64,000 nt of DNA from Terriglobia bacterium (GTDB lineage: Bacteria > Acidobacteriota > Terriglobia > Terriglobales > Acidobacteriaceae), in assembly GCA_020072645.1 (NCBI GenBank), contig JAIQGK010000016.1, forward strand, positions 82,221 through 146,220. Direction: 5' to 3'. The position numbers and the translations under genes are program-made. The first letter of the stretch is position 1, and each line of letters begins with the position of its first letter. Below, one piece after another: positions 60,930 to 64,000 of this stretch. The notes under the pieces were generated by a model. That model did no database searches, had not been told where the DNA came from, and was given only the letters and a program-made list of their open reading frames with translations.

Positions 60930-61200
60930 AAACCTCAAAAACCTTACCGCTGATTAACGCGGATGACACTGATCTTAACTGCGCTTCTTTCGATGACGGC
61001 GATGTCGGCGATTCCGCGCGATGTCGGCGATTTCCTGATCCGTGGTGAGATTTTGGTTCTTCGACTGCGTTGCTGCCAGGCGTGAGCATGAAAGCTCAAG
61101 CTAATTCAGATCAGTGTTATCTGCGTTAATCCGTGGTGAGATTTTGATTTTGGCTGCAGATCGGTGTTTATCCGTGTAAATCCGTGGTAAGGTTTTTTCT
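60930..61200. repeat. Dispersed repeat block
   Basis: Several iterations: GATTAACGCGGATGACACTG, GATCAGTGTTATCTGCGTTA, ATCCGTGGTGAGATTTTG (twice) and GTTTATCCGTGTAAATCCGT, with GATGTCGGCGATT repeated near 61000. Same family as the blocks at 17160 and 20140. Confidence 0.7.
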
Positions 61201-61217
61201 TCCGATGGCGGCGATTC

Positions 61218-61427
61218 CTACGAGGGTTCAGTCTTCCAGAAATATCCCGCGCGGAAAGGCGGGTTTCTGCCTTCAGTAAAGAGCCGTATGGAGGACACCG
61301 AAACCTGCATGCCGGTCATGTCAATGCCGCTCAGTTCCACGCGGTCCCAGGCCTCAACCACGATGCCCTTTTCCATTACGCGGTCCAGCAGGTCGCTCTC
61401 GCTGGCAAAATCGGAGCTCAAAAGCAT
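61218..61427 (-). CDS. Solitary gas-vesicle GvpA/GvpJ-like protein
   Basis: 69 residues from the ATG at 61427. Residues about 8-34 (LLDRVMEKGIVVEAWDRVELSGIDM) match the GvpA/GvpJ core, which in cyanobacterial GvpA reads VIDRILDKGIVIDAWVRVSL followed by VGIEL. The following beta-strand region (GMQVSVSSIRLF) also fits. The frame continues upstream to 61523, but the extra N-terminus is unlike the family; a GTG at 61436 is another possible start. No other gvp gene is in the window. It may be a degenerate or repurposed gas-vesicle subunit. Confidence 0.6.
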   Translation of the reverse strand: MLLSSDFASESDLLDRVMEKGIVVEAWDRVELSGIDMTGMQVSVSSIRLFTEGRNPPFRAGYFWKTEPS

Positions 61428-61527
61428 TTCGCGCACATCTCCCCATCGACTTTCTTCAGTATGTCTCGGTGAAGCGGCGCAAAACTTTTGGCAGCCCGTC
61501 TGCCAGGGAAACAGCAGTTGCAATAAC

Positions 61528-62066
61528 TATACGCTAAAGAAACGCGAGTAGCGGGAAAATCGTAGGACGACACGTTTGGGTAAATCGCGCTTCAAGCAAT
61601 TGACAGACATCTCTCCGGGTTGGCTAGGCTGCCGATGCGAGCACGCATGAAACAACCAGCGTTGCATAGGCAGTGACATGAAAGTTGTGAGCGGTGACCC
61701 TGACCCCAAGCATGTCAGCACGTCATACGTTGAAAGACAGAAGCTCAGCATGAGAATGGGGATGCGGCGCTTCACTCGCCTGACAAATGGATTCAGCAAA
61801 AAAGCTGAATCACTGCCATGCGATTGCGCTCTATTTCATGTACTGCAATTTCGCCAGAGTTTGCGCGTGACTCCCGCGATGGAAGCTGGGCGTGGCAGAT
61901 CGCGTGATGACGATTGAAGAAATTTGCGCTGTGGTTACACCCAAAAAGGCCGCTATTTCTGCAAAAACAACAGAGCGCAGCATGATTTTGAAGGCCCTTG
62001 GGGAGAGCAATGGAGGGGCAAAAGAATATCCTTCTCTCAGAGAAAAAGCGGTGATATTCTACAGCC
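61528..62066. other. Gene-poor stretch before accessory operon
   Basis: A plus-strand frame at 61892-62098 (68 codons, with TIEEICAVVTPKKAAISAKT) overlaps the next gene in another phase and lacks a ribosome site; it is possible but not supported. Other frames here look random. Confidence 0.35.
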
Positions 62067-62903
62067 ATGGCGATACTTCAGCAAGCCTCGACCGATGATC
62101 GCAAGAGGCTATTGGAGCTTTTCCCGGTTACTAACCTGCGTCATAATTTTCAAGTCAAGGGCACAAGAGCGACTAAAGAGGAAATCTGTTTTGCTGCCGC
62201 TGGGGATAACAGTGCGCAGCAGATAGCCAAAGTTGCCAAGTTTGTCGATGACCATTTGTGCTGCTGCAAGCAGCATGTATATGTGTTCTCGCAAGACGGG
62301 CCAGTAGCGTTGCCTAACGATGTTGCAGATGGCGAGAAGGTCTTAGATGGCGGTCGTCATGCACTTTACCTTAGCAGGGCAAAATATTCGGTAGTCCTTC
62401 GCGATCCTCTGGAAGAGACAACGCTGGAGTTTCTGTGGCCGATAAGGATTGAGATTCATGGCCAATACCTGGTACTGCGTTGTGTTGTCCTAGAGAAAAA
62501 CGTAACTTCATATTTTGATGAGAGACCTGCCTACGTCGCCGGGAAAACGCTCACAGAAAAAACAATCCTTGCTGGAATAGGGATGAATCAGGCTGACCTG
62601 AATAAAGGAATCAAGAAACTGTGGGCTGATGGATTCCTTGAGTCCTCGCGCAGTAATTTTAAAAAACCCTTCTCACTATCCTCCGAAACAATGGACGAAG
62701 CAAAGGGTATTAAAGAGCATTATCCTGAAGTTTACGCGATCATGCAGGAATCTCCCCTCTATACGACTCTGTTTCAAGTTGCGGAGAAGAATTCTGTTGC
62801 AGAATTTTCTGCTGATCCATCGCACGGAATCATTGGATTTGGGAGTTACTCCGAAAAGGGGGACACCGATGGAATTATTGAAAAAATTATTTCAAATAAT
62901 TAG
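62067..62903 (+). CDS. Unknown protein of small accessory operon
   Basis: 278 residues, no signal or membrane helix. The N-terminal part (RKRLLELFPVTNLRHNFQVK, IAKVAKFVDDHLCCCKQHVYVFSQ) and central strands (TTLEFLWPIRIEIHGQYLVLRCVVLE) look like a compact beta-rich domain; about 170-210 is winged-helix-like (KTILAGIGMNQADLNKGIKKLWADGFLE). The Cys triplet CCC near residue 69 is unusual. AT-richer than core genes. It overlaps the following gene by 35 bases. Not recognised. Confidence 0.65.
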   Translation: MAILQQASTDDRKRLLELFPVTNLRHNFQVKGTRATKEEICFAAAGDNSAQQIAKVAKFVDDHLCCCKQHVYVFSQDGPVALPNDVADGEKVLDGGRHALYLSRAKYSVVLRDPLEETTLEFLWPIRIEIHGQYLVLRCVVLEKNVTSYFDERPAYVAGKTLTEKTILAGIGMNQADLNKGIKKLWADGFLESSRSNFKKPFSLSSETMDEAKGIKEHYPEVYAIMQESPLYTTLFQVAEKNSVAEFSADPSHGIIGFGSYSEKGDTDGIIEKIISNN

Positions 62904-63270
62904 CAAGGTTGTCCCTGCCCCTGCATTGTCGGAACGGGAGGCCCTAGAGCTTGCCCGATTAAATCCAGAAAAATTCTATGTTGAGAATGTGCGTAGCATT
63001 CTCGGTGTCTCGCATAACAGCGCTAAGCGTATTTGCGAAACAGCCGTGAGGCAAGGCGTATTCGAGCGGCGCATTGAAGTTAGATGCCCGGATGGTTCTG
63101 TTGCAGCATCTGCTGAGTCTGAGGCTGCCTTGCCTAAGACAGTCCGCTGTGTGCATCAGGAAGAACAGCATTTTGAAACAGAAGAAGTGCCTACAGCGGA
63201 ACTCGAAAAAACAGTTTTTTACCGTTTGAAAGACGATGCAGATTCCATCCCTTACGGGCAAACAGCTTAA
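62869..63270 (+). CDS. Small winged-helix-like protein
   Basis: 133 residues from the ATG at 62869, which has AGGGGG six bases upstream; the frame is open further upstream but that part is out of character. An amphipathic N-terminal helix (MELLKKLFQIISKVV) is followed by a helix-turn-helix-like core (FYVENVRSILGVSHNSAKRICETAVRQGVFERRIEVRC, about 33-70) and an acidic tail. It begins inside the previous gene and overlaps the next, implying one translationally coupled unit. Confidence 0.6.
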   Translation: MELLKKLFQIISKVVPAPALSEREALELARLNPEKFYVENVRSILGVSHNSAKRICETAVRQGVFERRIEVRCPDGSVAASAESEAALPKTVRCVHQEEQHFETEEVPTAELEKTVFYRLKDDADSIPYGQTA

Positions 63271-63298
63271 TATATACGAGACGATAAACAGGGTAAGA

Positions 63299-63499
63299 AT
63301 GTCATGGGTGGCGCTGATTGTTACCCTGACTCTATTCATTGCCGCTTTTATCGTCTTAGTTTTTGCCGCATTTTCACAAGTGGTAGGGCCATATGTTAAG
63401 GGGGCGTTCGCGACAATTGACGGCCTTCTTGGGGTTTGTCTCCATCAGGTGTTTAGAAATCTTTTCCCCGCCAAAAAGGCTCCGCGAGGAACTCCCTAG
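63299..63499 (+). CDS. Small membrane protein of accessory operon
   Basis: 66 residues from ATG 63299 (AGGGTA five bases upstream); an alternative ATG at 63236 would overlap the previous gene. One long hydrophobic helix (VALIVTLTLFIAAFIVLVFAA, about 4-24) is followed by an amphipathic segment (AFATIDGLLGVCLHQVFRNLF) and a basic tail. Co-directional with the two preceding unknown genes, so probably a membrane component of the same unit. Confidence 0.55.
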   Translation: MSWVALIVTLTLFIAAFIVLVFAAFSQVVGPYVKGAFATIDGLLGVCLHQVFRNLFPAKKAPRGTP

Positions 63500-63865
63500 C
63501 CTGTGGAAATTCAAAAGGCCTATTACCGACATCCTTTTTCCATTGACTTCATGGGCGAACAAATGGTAGAGTACGATATTCGGCTCTAGGTTGAAGTGTG
63601 TCCTAGGGCCATGATCTTTGACAAAATAAGCTTCTAGCTGCTGGATACTAGATAAAGCTGAATACTGCAAGTTAATTGTAGGGGCTTGCGACCCTCTGCC
63701 GACCGAACAGTAAAAAGGGAAAAAGAAGGCTGAAATTGGGCCCGATTCGACCGCTGAAAAACGCGAAAAAAAGGCTTCGACCGCTCGGTCACCGCTCGGT
63801 CGAATTGAGGTTGGGCCTTTGTTATCAACAAACGTGTTAGGGGGGTGGGGGTCGTGGCTGAGGGT
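63500..63865. other. Gene-free stretch before IS element
   Basis: No convincing frame. GACCGCTCGGTCACCGCTCGG at 63779 contains a tandem 'ACCGCTCGGTC' duplication. A long minus-strand frame (63374-63997) crosses both the accessory gene and the IS end and is considered chance. Confidence 0.4.
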
Positions 63866-64000
63866 ACAGACCGGGCACATCCCTGACAGAACAGACCGGG
63901 CACATATCTGACACTGCAACCAAGAAGCAGGCGCGAGTAAAAAGGAGCGCATGCCATGGAGAAAGAGCAGTGTTATGGAAGAGAAGCTGCGGTTCATTTT
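63866..64000 (+). mobile_element. Left end of an IS481-type insertion sequence (runs off window)
   Basis: Two direct 25-base repeats, each opening ACAGACCGGGCACAT, lie at 63866-63890 and 63891-63915, as is usual at the termini of this kind of IS. A transposase reading frame starts 36 bases later and continues past the window edge. Confidence 0.65.
63951..64000 (+). CDS. IS481-type transposase/integrase, N-terminus only
   Basis: The ATG at 63951 follows AAAGGAG by four bases. The visible product begins MPWRKSSVMEEKLRFIF, the typical opening of IS481-family integrases, which continue into a helix-turn-helix and a DDE domain beyond the window. Only the first 16 codons are visible, so completeness cannot be judged. 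Confidence 0.65.
   Translation, partial: MPWRKSSVMEEKLRFI

Noticed and set aside
63374..63997. 207-codon minus-strand frame
   Set aside because: It crosses the accessory membrane-protein gene and the IS481 end, has random-looking composition and no ribosome site.
1..64000. CRISPR array search by eye
   Set aside because: The only regular repeats (21137-21955, 40395-40766) are far longer than CRISPR repeats and have no spacer pattern; no cas genes are present.

Overview
The window looks like chromosomal DNA of a soil-type Acidobacteriota (Terriglobia/Koribacter-like) bacterium. The evidence is a 1175-residue carboxypeptidase-regulatory-domain TonB receptor (Oar-like), an 822-residue MacB-like permease with no ATPase beside it (the acidobacterial orphan permease type), an outer membrane implied by a complete Tol-Pal operon plus fabZ/lpxA/lpxI, and many dispersed intergenic repeats of the 'ATCTGCG', 'TTTGCGTCC' and 'GGGCACGGCTTCAGCCGTGCC' kinds. 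Naming the phylum is inference; no rRNA gene is present.

Layout. 1-4.8 kb: esterase, cupin, YbaK deacylase, MtnC, phosphotriesterase-like hydrolase and a 2Fe-2S protein. 4.8-8 kb (minus): a tightly coupled DoxX-HAD-VOC-GNAT operon and two small secreted proteins. 8.1-9.5 kb: ECF sigma and anti-sigma pair, followed by a broken copy of the 2Fe-2S gene tail. 10-12.7 kb: an unknown protein and a cytochrome P450, probably acquired. 13-18.5 kb (minus): tolQ-tolR-tonB-tolB-pal-cpoB. 18.6-22.5 kb: DUF3667 protein, a 42-residue membrane protein, a homing-endonuclease-like protein behind a terminator hairpin, and a tandem ~273-bp repeat. 22.5-25.2 kb: fabZ-lpxA and lpxI for lipid A. 25.3-27.8 kb (minus): an AT-richer three-gene operon of unknown function. 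28-34.5 kb (minus): a frameshifted M13 peptidase, glmU-yvcK, a TPR protein and a CYCXC protein. 34.5-35.7 kb: lepB and a gene with an in-frame UGA and a SECIS-like hairpin, read here as an AhpD-like selenoprotein. 35.8-40.8 kb: a REP/RAYT unit, an unknown gene, the orphan permease, an IS256-type transposase remnant, and tRNA-Met followed by tandem partial copies of itself. 40.9-48.9 kb: DUF1059 protein, aroC, def-fmt-rsmB, and on the other strand a PASTA protein and PBP1A. 49-55.2 kb: an S41 protease that has lost its Ser/Lys dyad, MerR, small secreted proteins, a chimeric gene fragment, a SYLF lipoprotein and a LytTR regulator. 55.6-60.9 kb: TonB receptor and a membrane patatin. 61.2-64 kb: a solitary GvpA-like protein, a small accessory operon, and the left end of an IS481-type element running off the window.

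Functionally, most of the window is envelope biology: Tol-Pal, lipid A, UDP-GlcNAc supply, PBP1A/PASTA, signal peptidase, TonB uptake and lipoproteins. Def/Fmt/RsmB serve translation. Accessory DNA lies at 9.5-12.7, 25.2-28, 35.7-36.5, 39.9-40.8, 51.3-54 and 61.2-64 kb. The best candidate for something not annotated by ordinary gene calling is the UGA-containing gene at 35136-35654; the unknown operon at 25.3-27.8 kb is the best candidate for an undescribed system.
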